Assembly (NCBI GenBank): GCA_018894105.1
Contig: CM032117.1
Location: forward strand, 40,404,501 to 40,468,500
Reading direction: 5' to 3'
Length of the DNA: 64,000 nucleotides
DNA from: Jacaranda mimosifolia
Taxonomy: Eukaryota > Streptophyta > Magnoliopsida > Lamiales > Bignoniaceae
Part shown: piece after piece, positions 1 through 9,488 of the stretch
Layout: the number at the start of each line of letters is the position of its first letter
How positions within the stretch are numbered: position 1 is the stretch's first letter
Program-made: the position numbers and the translations under genes
The notes under the pieces: generated by a model
The model's database searches: none
What the model was told of the DNA's origin: nothing
The model's input: the letters and a program-made list of their open reading frames with translations, nothing else

Positions 1-1155
1 ATCTTTCGGAGGCTCGCTAGCAAGAGCCGAAGCTAGGGTTCCTTTTTGAGCCTATAGATGAGAATGCTTGTGATCATGTCAATATGTAGATCCTGCACCT
101 CAAGCATCTCATTATTGAACCTATTCATGAACCACCCTCTTAGAGTCTCATCATCTCTTTGCCGTATATTTAATAGGTAAGTTGCAAACCTCTTTGACTT
201 CTTCTTGCTGGCGAACTAATATAAGAATTTTCTTATGATCTGGTCATACGACACAATTGTCCCATAAATCTGCCCCCTAAACTATTCATGGGCTCTCCCA
301 CTTAGCATAGTCATAAGGCATTCATGGCATTAGACTGCCCGTACAGGTTCATGATATTCTTGAAGGCTATCACATGCTCCCGTGGGTCCTTGCTTTCATC
401 GTATTTTGGTAAATCAGGAAGCTTGAAATGTGAAGCTACTGATTCAGCAAATATTTTAGCAAAGAATGGTGAGTTCTTCTTTTACAATGTCATGGCCCCT
501 TTCCTCTCGAGCTTAATTATTTTCCTACTCAACTGTTCAATTTGATCACTGATCTCATTAACTTTCTCCTTTGAAAGTGAAGGCTGGGGTTGCTTATAAG
601 TGGGGTCTTCCCGATTCAGCGTTATCAATTCCCCCTTGATGCTTGGTCTCTTCTATAAATGTTGGGTGGGTAGCTTGGTCGTCATGTAGCCTTACTTCCT
701 ACCTCATTCGAATCTGCCATTTCATTGCCCCTCGATATCCTTAGACCTTGCATACCTTTAGCCAACGACAGTCCCAATCTTCTATCCTAAAACAAAGGTC
801 TATTTACTGGAGGTGGAGTCACCTAAATGGGAACTACTGCCGCCACTCGCGCTATACGTTCATGCTTATCCCAAAACCTTTAGCTTATTTCAAAGGCCAA
901 CCGCTCCAGATCACCTCAACTCAGTTGCACGACCTGACCTCTACCGTGGTCTTGTGCCAATGTTTTTTGCCCCATCTCAACTTGGGTGTTTTGAGGTATT
1001 ATAACAGCGGGAGGTGAGGGAGATGTGGGTGAGATGGGGATATCGACAATATGGGGATTGGAGTATCCATTGTTCATCCCGGAGTTCTATCCATAACTAA
1101 TTGTTTGCTTCTACTGTTGGTGAATCAAATTAGAGTTCCCATAGATGATGCCAAC
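1..1155 (-). pseudogene. Decayed Ty3/gypsy (Tat-type) gag and 5' leader
   Basis: Read on the minus strand, 560 down to 1 gives a broken Gag capsid region. It opens with a stretch ending HFKLPDLPKYDESKDPREHV, which has the 'LP.YDG..DP..H' signature of plant gypsy Gag, and continues through a run resembling 'F...L...F...F'. Stops and frameshifts interrupt it throughout. A degenerate primer-binding-like site lies at 1135-1154 (-), so this is the 5' half of an element whose pol would lie left of the window. The plus-strand reading frames here are only shadows of it. Confidence 0.75.
1135..1154 (-). other. Degenerate primer-binding site of the left gypsy element
   Basis: The minus strand reads TTGGCATCATCTATGGGAAC. 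This equals the primer site of the element at 2128-12975 (TTGGCGCCGTCTATGGGAAC) except at three positions, all of them C-to-T or G-to-A changes of the kind methylated-cytosine decay produces. It lies one base inside an LTR that ends in CATCA, the same spacing as in the intact relative. Confidence 0.7.
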
Positions 1156-2122
1156 TGATGCAGCTCGGGATCTTGAGGTCTAGATCTCGATCTCGAACTG
1201 GATCGCGCTCCGTACAAGTAATTTAGATCTCTGACCTGACCACAAGAGCACATGTTAGGCTAGTTGAGATCGCCCTCAGCTAAAGCCTTTGATGCCTAAG
1301 TTAGTGAACTGCTCTGGTAATCAAATGAGCGCTCGAATGTAAAGTTAGAACTCAAGTTGAGAACTTAAGTAAAAGATGGTTAAGATACATAACCTGATAC
1401 TATGCAATTTCCCTATTTTAAAAGCATTAGTTGTCCTTTTCTATATGGATCGAGGTGGTGAATCATTGTTCATTAGATCCGTAATCGATTGATGGTTCGT
1501 AATGCAGGTCAATGACCCAAATTAGTTTGGGTTCTACTGGGTCTTAAACTGACCCAAATAAAAAGGCACGAATCTTCGTTCTGTTAGGGTACTTTTGCTA
1601 AAACCCAGGGGCAAAGTGGTCTTTTAGGCATGCATTCATTAATGATCATCATCATTATTATTCTATTTACGATAAGAAAATTATGCCAATTTTCTTTCCT
1701 TTTCACTACCATTTACCTTTTTTGCTGCCTCAGCCTTTTAATGTAGATGGAAACAACTAACATTAAGCTTGTAAAGCATTAAATGCACTTGCTTGCCTAT
1801 CAAGCAAGTGAGGTTCGACCGCAGGGGGTCAATTAAACATCAGACTGTCTTCACTACAACGGACTCCTTCAGTTGAGGTTGATAATTACTATCGGAGCAT
1901 AGGTGGTCGACTTTGATGCAATCAATGAGGATGTGGTCACTTGGTCTGAAGACGGCCAACAAAGTATGAGTTTGTGTATATATATTAATGGTCCATACTG
2001 ATAGTCAATATGGAGATGATTGTTCTGGAAATAAGTGATCTTCAGTGGGTGGCCTAAAGTTGGCCACCCTCAATAAGAGCTTAATGAGATTGAATGTAAT
2101 GTTAATAACGTGGCATCAATTC
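1156..2122 (-). repeat. 5' LTR of the left gypsy element (outer edge uncertain)
   Basis: The inner edge at 1156 is set by the terminal CA (minus strand) next to the primer site. Minus-strand sequence around 1260-1310 aligns with the U5 part of the LTR at 2128-2918; both contain a GAGGGC run followed closely by ACTAGCCTAAC. A TATATATA run at about 1977-1984 may be its promoter. The outer end was not found, and 2122 is only the last base before the flank of the next element. Confidence 0.55.
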
Positions 2123-2127
2123 AACAC
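2123..2127. other. Target-site duplication, left copy (aacac)
   Basis: The five bases before the LTR are aacac. The five after the 3' LTR (12976-12980) are gacac, one mismatch, as expected for an old 5-bp gypsy duplication. Confidence 0.6.
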
Positions 2128-2918
2128 TAATATAGGATGGCCTAAGAAGCTTAGCCCAAAAGCTACAGACCCAAGAATATAGCATCAAGCCCATTTTATC
2201 CTTAAGGGCTCGACCGCATCATCGACCCCAGTTGACCGAATTGACCTCTCACAGAGGCCGCAGCTATTCGACCAGGTTGTGGACCTGAGCCAGATGCTTG
2301 ACTCATCCGAACGTAATGCTTGACTGCCTTTTCTACTAATCGCTAACCCATAATAAGGTCGACCATATGGCCAACCAGAGAGGTCGACTAAGTGTGGAAT
2401 CCTCTCTCGACCGCATTAAATGTCCTAACAAACAGCATGCCTCCACATTAAAGACGCATGCCACCCCAGTACCACCCATACTACCGCACCAGATAGGGGG
2501 CGCGCCTACAGTGTACTATTCTGTCTACAAAAACTGGAGAGGCAGCACATGGAATAGTACAGGAATGGGAGATGACTTAAAGCCCCTCATACAAGGACAA
2601 GAATCCTCTCTGCATGCTAAGGGCTTCACAAACAAATCCCTAATTGGGAGAATGCTATAAATACCCCATTTCCAACCTCACTAAAGGTATGACATTCTAC
2701 ATTACTAAGTCCTCACTCTACTGCTCGTTATATCTAGTTGATCCTATACTGACTTGAGTGTTGGAGTGCCTTAGCCGAGGGCACCTCGACTAGCCTAACG
2801 TTTGCTTGTAATTGTAGAACTTAGCCCAACCACTTGAGGAGTTTGACCACACGACCATCCTGGTCGACCCTCCAAGATTCATCTCCAAATTAAGTTACAA
2901 GAATTTTTACCCTTATCA
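2128..2918 (+). repeat. 5' LTR
   Basis: It aligns along its length with 12194-12975. It begins TAATATAGGATGG, where the intact copy begins TGATATAGG, so the terminal TG has decayed to TA, and it ends ATCA just before the primer site. A TATAAAT box at 2656-2662 is conserved in the 3' LTR and in the solo LTR at 43169-43979. The frame at 2367-2660 falls inside the LTR and is not a gene. Confidence 0.9.
2656..2662 (+). promoter_or_regulatory. LTR TATA box
   Basis: TATAAAT within GCTATAAATACC. The same string occurs at 12713-12719 and, on the minus strand, at 43425-43431, always at a similar place in the LTR. This conservation marks it as the probable promoter of the family. Confidence 0.6.
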
Positions 2919-2940
2919 TTTGGCGCCGTCTATGGGAAAC
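2919..2940 (+). other. Primer-binding site
   Basis: TTTGGCGCCGTCTATGGGAA follows the LTR directly. It is the usual form in plant Tat elements, where minus-strand DNA synthesis starts from a host tRNA. The exact tRNA was not checked. Confidence 0.75.
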
Positions 2941-2958
2941 TTGAGTTGGCAATTGAAG

Positions 2959-4246
2959 ATGGTTAACACCAGGCGAGCCCTCTCGGGAAGAGAATAAAAT
3001 CGAAGGTATGCCTCTCTCCCGCCTCGACCTCTACAAGAACTTGGCATGCCGGGGTCGAGCACCCAATCGGAACAGGTGGTCACCCTGACCATGCCCCAAT
3101 TAATGCAGCTCATCAGCGAAAAGATATTGGCTCAGATTTCTGCTCAACTCACTGTCGCTCTGAATTGACATGTCGTACAGCCAGAACCAAGGCTAACTCA
3201 ACCCCGCAACTAGCACCCCTTGAGGAGAGACCACCCAGAGAAAATCAAGATCGATCGGAATCCAAGCGGCCTCCCTCGAGATGCAAAATTAGCCCAGGCC
3301 ATTTCCTAAGAGAGATAACCTGACCCACCCCCGTGAAGAGGTAGCAGATTCAGTTGATCACTGCGTTCAACCTATTCGAGCCCTGCAGCATGATAGGATC
3401 GAGCATTCGAGACCCCAGCAGTACAGAAATGCATCCCAAGCTGATAAGGATGAGTGAGATGAGGTATCCCACTAGGTCCAGCAGCTAAACAAGCACTTGG
3501 AGGAGATCTCGAGGAGAAACATGGAGAAAAATCACTGTCATGAGGGGCCGCCAAGGTTCCAACGAAAGAGAGACTCATCGTTTGTCCAAGAGATCATCAA
3601 CGAGCGCATCACAGTCAACGCCAAAGTCTCGACTGGCCTACCCAGATACGATGGCTCATCGGACCCAAATGAGCATTCGATCTAATTCAAACACGTGATG
3701 CAGTTGCATGAGCATAGCGATTACGTCTACGCTAAGATGTTAGTGACAACCTTCCAAAGGATAGTGCTAGACTAGTTCATTAAGCTAAAGTCAGCATCTA
3801 TATACTCATACGACCAGTTATGTGATAAACTTTTGCACCAGTTTGCAAGTAGAAGGAAGGCAAAGCTCCCTCACACCCACCTGCATACAGTGAAACAGAA
3901 TGAAGGAGAATCCATTTGAGATTTTTTTACCGGGTTTAACACGAAAGTGCTGAAGATTGATAGCCCTCGGATTGAGTTCTTGATCGACGTGCTTTTCTTG
4001 GGCCTCAGACACAAGGAATGTGCCAATGCACTGGTGCACGAGCGGCCCAGATCGATGGAAAAGCTCATCGATCTCGCGGAAAGATACATGACTCAGGAAG
4101 ACATGAATAAACTGAAGCATGGCAATCCCGAGGTTGATAAGAAGAAAAATAAGGAGAAAGACGATGGCCAGTACAGGAAAGGTCGTCAATCCCCATCAAA
4201 TGCTTCCATGATTATACTCTACTTAACCTCTCGAGAAAGGAGGTGA
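2959..4246 (+). pseudogene. gag: gag pseudogene
   Basis: The structural Gag protein would package element RNA in the cytoplasm. An ATG at 2959 opens with MVNTRRALSGRE, a typical plant gypsy Gag start. The capsid core lies in frame 2 from about 3497: GLPRYDGSSDPNEHS near 3640-3680, then, after stops near 3684, 3772 and 3917, FLGLRHKECANALVHERP and DLAERYMTQED near 4000-4105. A basic lysine-rich tail follows. At least three in-frame stops and a broken N-terminal part make it non-functional. No clear CCHC zinc knuckle is visible. Confidence 0.8.
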
Positions 4247-4639
4247 TGTTTGCTATCCAACACGACAATCTCCTTAAAAGGCCTAGGAAGCTGACCGAGA
4301 CGCAAGCCATGAAAAGTCAAAGAAGTACTGCCATTTTCACAAGCAAAAAAGGCGTGACACAGAAGACTATTTCAATTTGCACAATGAGATTGAAAGGCTG
4401 ATCAGACAAGGCCATCTCAAAAAAATACATTGACGAGCATGCCATAAGTGAAGAAAGCAAAACCAACCGGACTCCCCGTAGAGAAAGGTCGGCTAGCCCA
4501 AGAAAAAAAGATAAAGGAAAGAAACCTGCCCAAGATCCCCACCCATCCATTAGAGGAGTCTTGACATGATTGCAAAAGGTCCCACTAGGGAGGACTCAAA
4601 ATCTGCCATGAAGCAGACATAAAGACGATTGGAGTCGAC

Positions 4640-5169
4640 CAAATCAGCCCAGGTCAAAATGATTTTCCAGCTCTCAACCAGCGCAGAACCAATTTCCTTC
4701 ACTGAGTTCGACCTCGACCATCTGAAGTGCAGAGGAGCCGATAGCAAGATAGACTGCCCCATGGTGGTAACAGTCTAAATAGCTAATTTTGAAGAAAAAT
4801 CCTGGTCGACAAGGGCAGCTCTGCGAACATCATATTTTTGTCCACCTTGAAAAGAATGAATTTGGGGCAATTGAAATTTGGCCAGTCCAAACACCACTAG
4901 TCGAATTTGGGGGATCGAAGATCATCCCGGAGATATCCATTAACCTATCCACATCATTTGGATAAGCCCCTCACAACAGAACCTTAATGATAAACTACAT
5001 AGTAGTTGATGCTCCATTTGCCTACAATGTCATCATTAGTCGACCTGCCCTGAATGACTTCAAAGCCATTATCTCGACCTACCATATAAAGATCAAATTC
5101 CCAACCCCAATAAGAGTAGGAAAGCTTTTATGCAATGTTAGGCAAGCATGGCGCTGCTATCCATTTTAG
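4640..5169 (+). pseudogene. gypsy aspartic protease region (broken)
   Basis: The C-terminal protease signature is clear at 4987-5169: a stretch reading VDAPFAYNVIISRPALNDFK followed by a 'STYHIKIKFPT' motif, usual for Tat proteases just before RT. Upstream, 4740-4830 carries the region where the D-S/T-G active site is expected (the DNA still shows a 'gtcgacaagggcagc' run, whose reading would be VDKGS), but frames are broken on both sides. It would normally cut Gag-Pol into mature proteins. It lies between gag and RT with no intact start. Confidence 0.7.
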
Positions 5170-5306
5170 TTGAGTCCAACGAGTAGAAGACACGACCTCA
5201 ACTGAAGCCCTCGGGGGATGCCCATGTAGCAAAATCCAAAGATGGACTTGCATCTAAGAAAAGAAAACTAGAAGACACCCAATTCGAGCCCACTGGGGAG
5301 TTCAAA

Positions 5307-6119
5307 ATGATCGAGCTAGAACTTGGAAACCCTGACAAGACCACCCAAGTCGGGAGTGATATGGGCCATTGTATGGAGTGCCTTATTGTAGGTTTCCTTC
5401 GCAGAAACATCGACGTATTCGCATGGAAAGCTTCTAACCTCCAAGGAATCAACCCAATTTTCATTGCCCATCATCTCAATGTGGACACCTGCTACAAACC
5501 AGTGAAGCAGAAGACAAGAACCTTCAACACTGAGAGATCCCAAATCATCAAAGAGAAGGTCAACAAACTTTTAGAGGCAGGATATATTGTCGAAATTCAA
5601 TATCTCTCTTGGCTTTGTAATGTTGTACTCATCCCTAAGAATGAAGGGAAATGGCGTATGTGTAATGATTTTACCGATTTGAATAAAGCTTGGCCTAAAG
5701 ATCCTTACCCCCATCCTTGCATACCTTTACTAGTGGATTCCACAGCTGATTGTGAGTTATTGAGCATGATGGACGCCTTCTAAAGCTATTATCAAATATT
5801 TATGGCACATGAGGATAGGGACAAGATCTTTTTCGTCGTCCTCAATGGAATATACTGTTTCTTGGTCATGCCCTTTGGACTAAAAAATGCAGGAGCAACT
5901 TACCAAAGATTTGTCAATTTCATGTTCAAGAGCGAGATTGGGAAGTCCATAGAAGTTTATGTCGACAACATGATTATCAAAATAGAAAAAGCTGAGGATC
6001 ACCTGATTGACCTCAACCATACCTTCTCTATACTACGGGCGTTCGGTATGAAGCTCAATCCCAACAAGTGCACCTTCAGGGTTCAAGGAGACAAGTTCTT
6101 GGGTTACATGGTTAGCTAA
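5307..6119 (+). pseudogene. gypsy reverse transcriptase (one in-frame stop, YVDN active site)
   Basis: Frame 3 is continuous apart from a TAA at 5781-5783 that separates two halves. Visible motifs are KRK-like linker sequence, 'KWRMCNDFTDLNKAWPKD' (fingers), 'LSMMDAF' (motif A aspartate), 'VMPFGLKNAGATYQR' (motif B) and 'YVDNMI' at 5958-5975, where YVDD is expected. Loss of the second aspartate (AAC at 5967-5969) would disable polymerisation. 'FGMKLNPNKCTF' and 'KFLGYMVS' close the domain. This is the best preserved pol segment. Confidence 0.9.
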
Positions 6120-6179
6120 AGGGGAATCGAAGCGAACCCATAGAAGTTCCAGGCAGTGTTGGACATTACCCCATCCTGA

Positions 6180-6740
6180 ACAGTTTGAGACGTACAGCGC
6201 CTGGTCGGCAGGATAATAGCCCTCGACAGATTCATTGTACGACTGGCAGATAAAAGTCTCTCTTTCTTCAAAGTACTCAGAAATACGAAAAAATTAGGAT
6301 TCCAATGGACGGAGTAGTGCGACCAGGCTCTCATCAAACTCAAGCAATACCTCTCATCGCCACCTATGCTCGCCAAGCCCAAGTTGGGAGAAGTTCTCCA
6401 ACTCTACCTAGCCATGTCCACTGCCTCATTAGTTCGGTGTTGGCCTCGACGAGAGATGGAACTCATCGGCCTATTTATTAATGTAGTAAAGCCCTACAGA
6501 GGCCTTAACACAATTATCTAGAGATCGAGAAGTTTCTCTCACCCTGGTTACAACAGCACGAAAGTTGCGACCTTACTTCTAGTCTCATGCGATCAGAGTG
6601 CTGATGAATTAGCCGTTGAAATAAGAGTTTTCGAAGCTGAACATGTTAGGGAGACTCACTAAATGGGCTATTGAGCTTGGGGAATTCAACATCACATTCC
6701 AACCGCGAAAAAACACAGGTTCTGGCCTATTTTGTTATTG
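6180..6740 (+). pseudogene. First RNase H region of gypsy pol (broken)
   Basis: Stop-riddled reading continues from RT. 'VQRLVGRIIALDRFIVRLADKS' near 6190-6255 is the connection found after gypsy RT, and 'CDQALIKLKQYLSSPPMLAKP' near 6320-6380 leads into the RNase H fold. Frames then shift repeatedly and catalytic residues cannot be followed. This is the ordinary gypsy RNase H; a second one follows. Confidence 0.65.
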
Positions 6741-6759
6741 AAAGGCTCGACCCCCTGAC

Positions 6760-7190
6760 CAACATGACCAAAACCCCTCTATATGGACATTACACATCGA
6801 TGGGTCGGCAACTACCTCAAGAGGCAGAATTGGTGTTTCACTCTGCTCCCCACTCATCGAGGAATATGATTTTACAATAAAACTCGACTTTTCATTCACC
6901 AACAACGAGGCAAAGTATAAAGCCTTCATCATCGGGATAAACATAGCCATAACTCAAGGTGTCGAGCAACTAGTGGTGATCACCGATTCCTAATTGGTTG
7001 CAAAGCAGGTCGAAGGAAACTTCAAAACCAAAGAAGCCAAGATGAGTTAGTACTTGGCTGAAGTGAAACGATTCCAGCGATCGTTCAAGAACTTTACCTT
7101 GAGCCAGGTACCCTGATCAGAAAATAAGTGGGCAGACACCCTCTCCAAGTTTGCTAGCTCGACGAGAGGGACCAGATAAAGGACCATAAC
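6760..7190 (+). pseudogene. Second (archaeal-type) RNase H of Tat pol
   Basis: The visible reading is 'LHIDGSATTSRGRIGVSL' near 6785-6840, then a segment containing 'FTNNEAKYKAFIIGINIA' (about 6897-6950) and 'VVITDS' followed by a stop where a Q is expected, then KQVEGNF. The D-G-S, E-A and D-S positions match the second RNase H that Tat elements carry between the usual RNase H and integrase. Several single-base stops are present. Confidence 0.75.
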
Positions 7191-7324
7191 ATTTTTGATC
7201 GCTAGTAAACCATCTATTAATACTCGCCACCAAAATTTCACGGGAAGCATCAAGGAAGCAGCTCTCTCTTGGCAAGACCCAATCAAGCTCTACTTGAGCC
7301 AAGAGACAATCCCCGAGGACAACA

Positions 7325-8486
7325 ATGAGGCTCGTAGGCTTAAAGGGCAAGCAACCAAGTTTGTCCTTGATGAGCATAGACAGCTTTACAGGAGGACCAC
7401 CCCTTAGATGCCTAACACCTGACGAAGCAAATGAAGTCCTTCATGAGATTCACGCAGGCATTTGTGGAAATCATTTTGGAGGCCAGTCCTTGGTGCACAA
7501 AATTATTCAATATGGGTATTTTTGGCCCACTTTATTAAAAGATTCAATTGACTTCGCTAGAAAGTGCCCGTCCTGCCAATTCCACTCAAACACGCTGCAC
7601 CAACCCGCAACATCGATCATAAACGTCCAGATCGCAAGCCATTCGACCAATGGGGAATCAACATAACTGGATCTCTACCAAAAACATCCGGCCAATGCAA
7701 ATTTATCATCGTTACGGTCGAATACTTTACTAAGTGGGTCGAGGCGGAAGCAGTTCCGAAGAAAACTGATGCCGCCATCAAGAGCTTTGTTTGGAAGAAC
7801 ATAATTGGTCGTTTTAGCCTGCCTAAAATCCTGATCTCAGACAATAGGACTTAGTTTCAAAGTAAGAACACGAGAAACTGGTACGAGGCCTTGAGAATAT
7901 GCCAACACTTTACTTTGATCAGAAACCCCCAGGCTAACGACCAAATCGAGGTCACGAACAGAACGATCCTCGACCACCTTAAAGCTCGAATAGAAGGAAT
8001 AAGAACAAGCTGGGCGGACGACCTCCTCGGGTGCTATGGGCATATAGAACTACCCCTTGTACAGCCACAAGTCGCAGCCATTATAGCTTAGTCTACGGCT
8101 CTGAAGCAGTGATTCTATCTGAGCTGATACAACACACGGCCTGGGTGATCTACGATAACCCACTTAGAAATAATACAGAAAGGGCCCTCGACCTCATTAC
8201 CATCAACGAGGTGCGACACGCAGACTATAACACGATGCAAAGATATAGGTCAAAAATAACAGAGCATTACAGCAAAACAGTTCAACCGCATGGCTTTAAA
8301 GTCGGAGACCTCGTCCTTAAGAAAGTTGAAGTGTCGAGAAGTGTAGGAAAACTCGAGCCAAAATGGAACGGGCCTTGCTCTATGATTAAAGTGTCAAAGC
8401 ACAACACATACCGACTAGTAGATACGCAAGGAAACAAATTACCGCGACCTTGGAGCACTATAAATCTAAAGAAGTTATATATATAA
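7325..8486 (+). pseudogene. gypsy integrase (frameshifted; first catalytic Asp lost)
   Basis: The zinc-binding start is visible at 7440-7590: 'HEIHAGICGNHFGG' then 'CPSCQFH' (HHCC finger). The core follows in another frame, with WGINIT at 7651 where WGID is expected, ISDNRT (Asp at 7840-7842), and QIEVTNRTI (Glu at 7948-7950). A further frame change near 8030 leads to 'LWAYRTTP' and the C-terminal end 'RPWSTINLKKLYI', typical of Tat integrases, with a stop at 8484-8486. At least two frameshifts and the Asp-to-Asn change make it inactive. Confidence 0.9.
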
Positions 8487-8570
8487 AAGACCACCGGTCT
8501 CCATTGTATCCCCTCGCAAGAGTGAAAATTTTGATATATTTCGCAAATACCTACTTGCCCAAATTGATTG

Positions 8571-8918
8571 TTTATAGTCAACCCCGAAGTCGACCAAGCA
8601 GGCTTCTAGCCACCAAGTCAAGACTTCACAGTCGAGACCAAATAAACGAATTAATCATTTATAGTCGACCCTGAAGTCAACCAAACAGGCTTCCAACTGC
8701 TAAGTTGAGGCTTCACAGCCGAGACCAAATTAACGAATTGCTCATTTATAATCGACCCCGAAGTTGACAAAATAGGCTTCCAGCCGCTAAGTCGAGTCTT
8801 CATAGCTGAGACCAAATAAATGAATTAATCATTTATAGTCGACCCCAAAGTCGACCAAGCAGGCTCCCAGCCGCCAAGCCAAGGCTTCACAATCGAGATC
8901 AAATAAACAAAGTGAACG
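8571..8918 (+). repeat. 87-bp tandem repeat, four copies, in the retrotransposon 3' region
   Basis: Units start at 8571, 8658, 8745 and 8832, each with TTTATAGTCGACCCCGAAGT or a close variant, followed by a 'GGCTTC.AGCC' stretch and 'GAGACCAAATAAACGAATT'. A decayed partial fifth unit starts at 8919. The array sits 85 bp after the integrase stop. The family Retand also has tandem repeats in its 3' untranslated region, which supports the assignment. Confidence 0.9.
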
Positions 8919-9488
8919 TTTGCGATCGACACCGTATTCGACCAAACAAGCCTCAAGTAGATAAATCAAAGACACATATCTTGAATTAAAGTGTTGTGGG
9001 TTAGGTCAACATGATTCACTCGACAAGGAAGTCATTTTTAGCAAAATTTGGCAGCACAAAAGTAACATAAACACCCGATGAGAATCTTGAACTAATCACA
9101 CCATTTTCAATGCCTCACAACATTAAATCAAATTGCTTACTATATGTTAAAAGCAAGGCAGCAACTGTACACATAGGCGAACAAACGGGTTACAACTGTT
9201 AAGTAAAAGTACGATAACATATGATGTACATGAAAACAAAACTAGCAAAGCCTCAACTTGACCCAACACCATCATCATGCGCACCTCGAGCACCCTACTC
9301 AATCACTTGATCAAGCTCATTGCTCGAAGGAATGGGAATAGAAACCACCACGGGACTGTTCAGTTTCGACTCGAGCATTGCAGCAGCGAGGGGAATAGCT
9401 GCAGTTACTGGTTGAGAAGGCCCTGCTCATCGACCAAAAAACCTTCCCCGTGCAGCAACAGGTACTCGACAGCATCGACCACGCCATC

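Noticed and set aside
2367..2660. 97-residue open frame, with a near copy at 12514-12717
   Set aside because: Both lie at equivalent positions in the two LTRs of the same element; they are repeat sequence and not a gene.
8571..8918. CRISPR-like array
   Set aside because: The 87-bp units are repeats throughout, with no unique spacers, and lie in a plant retrotransposon.
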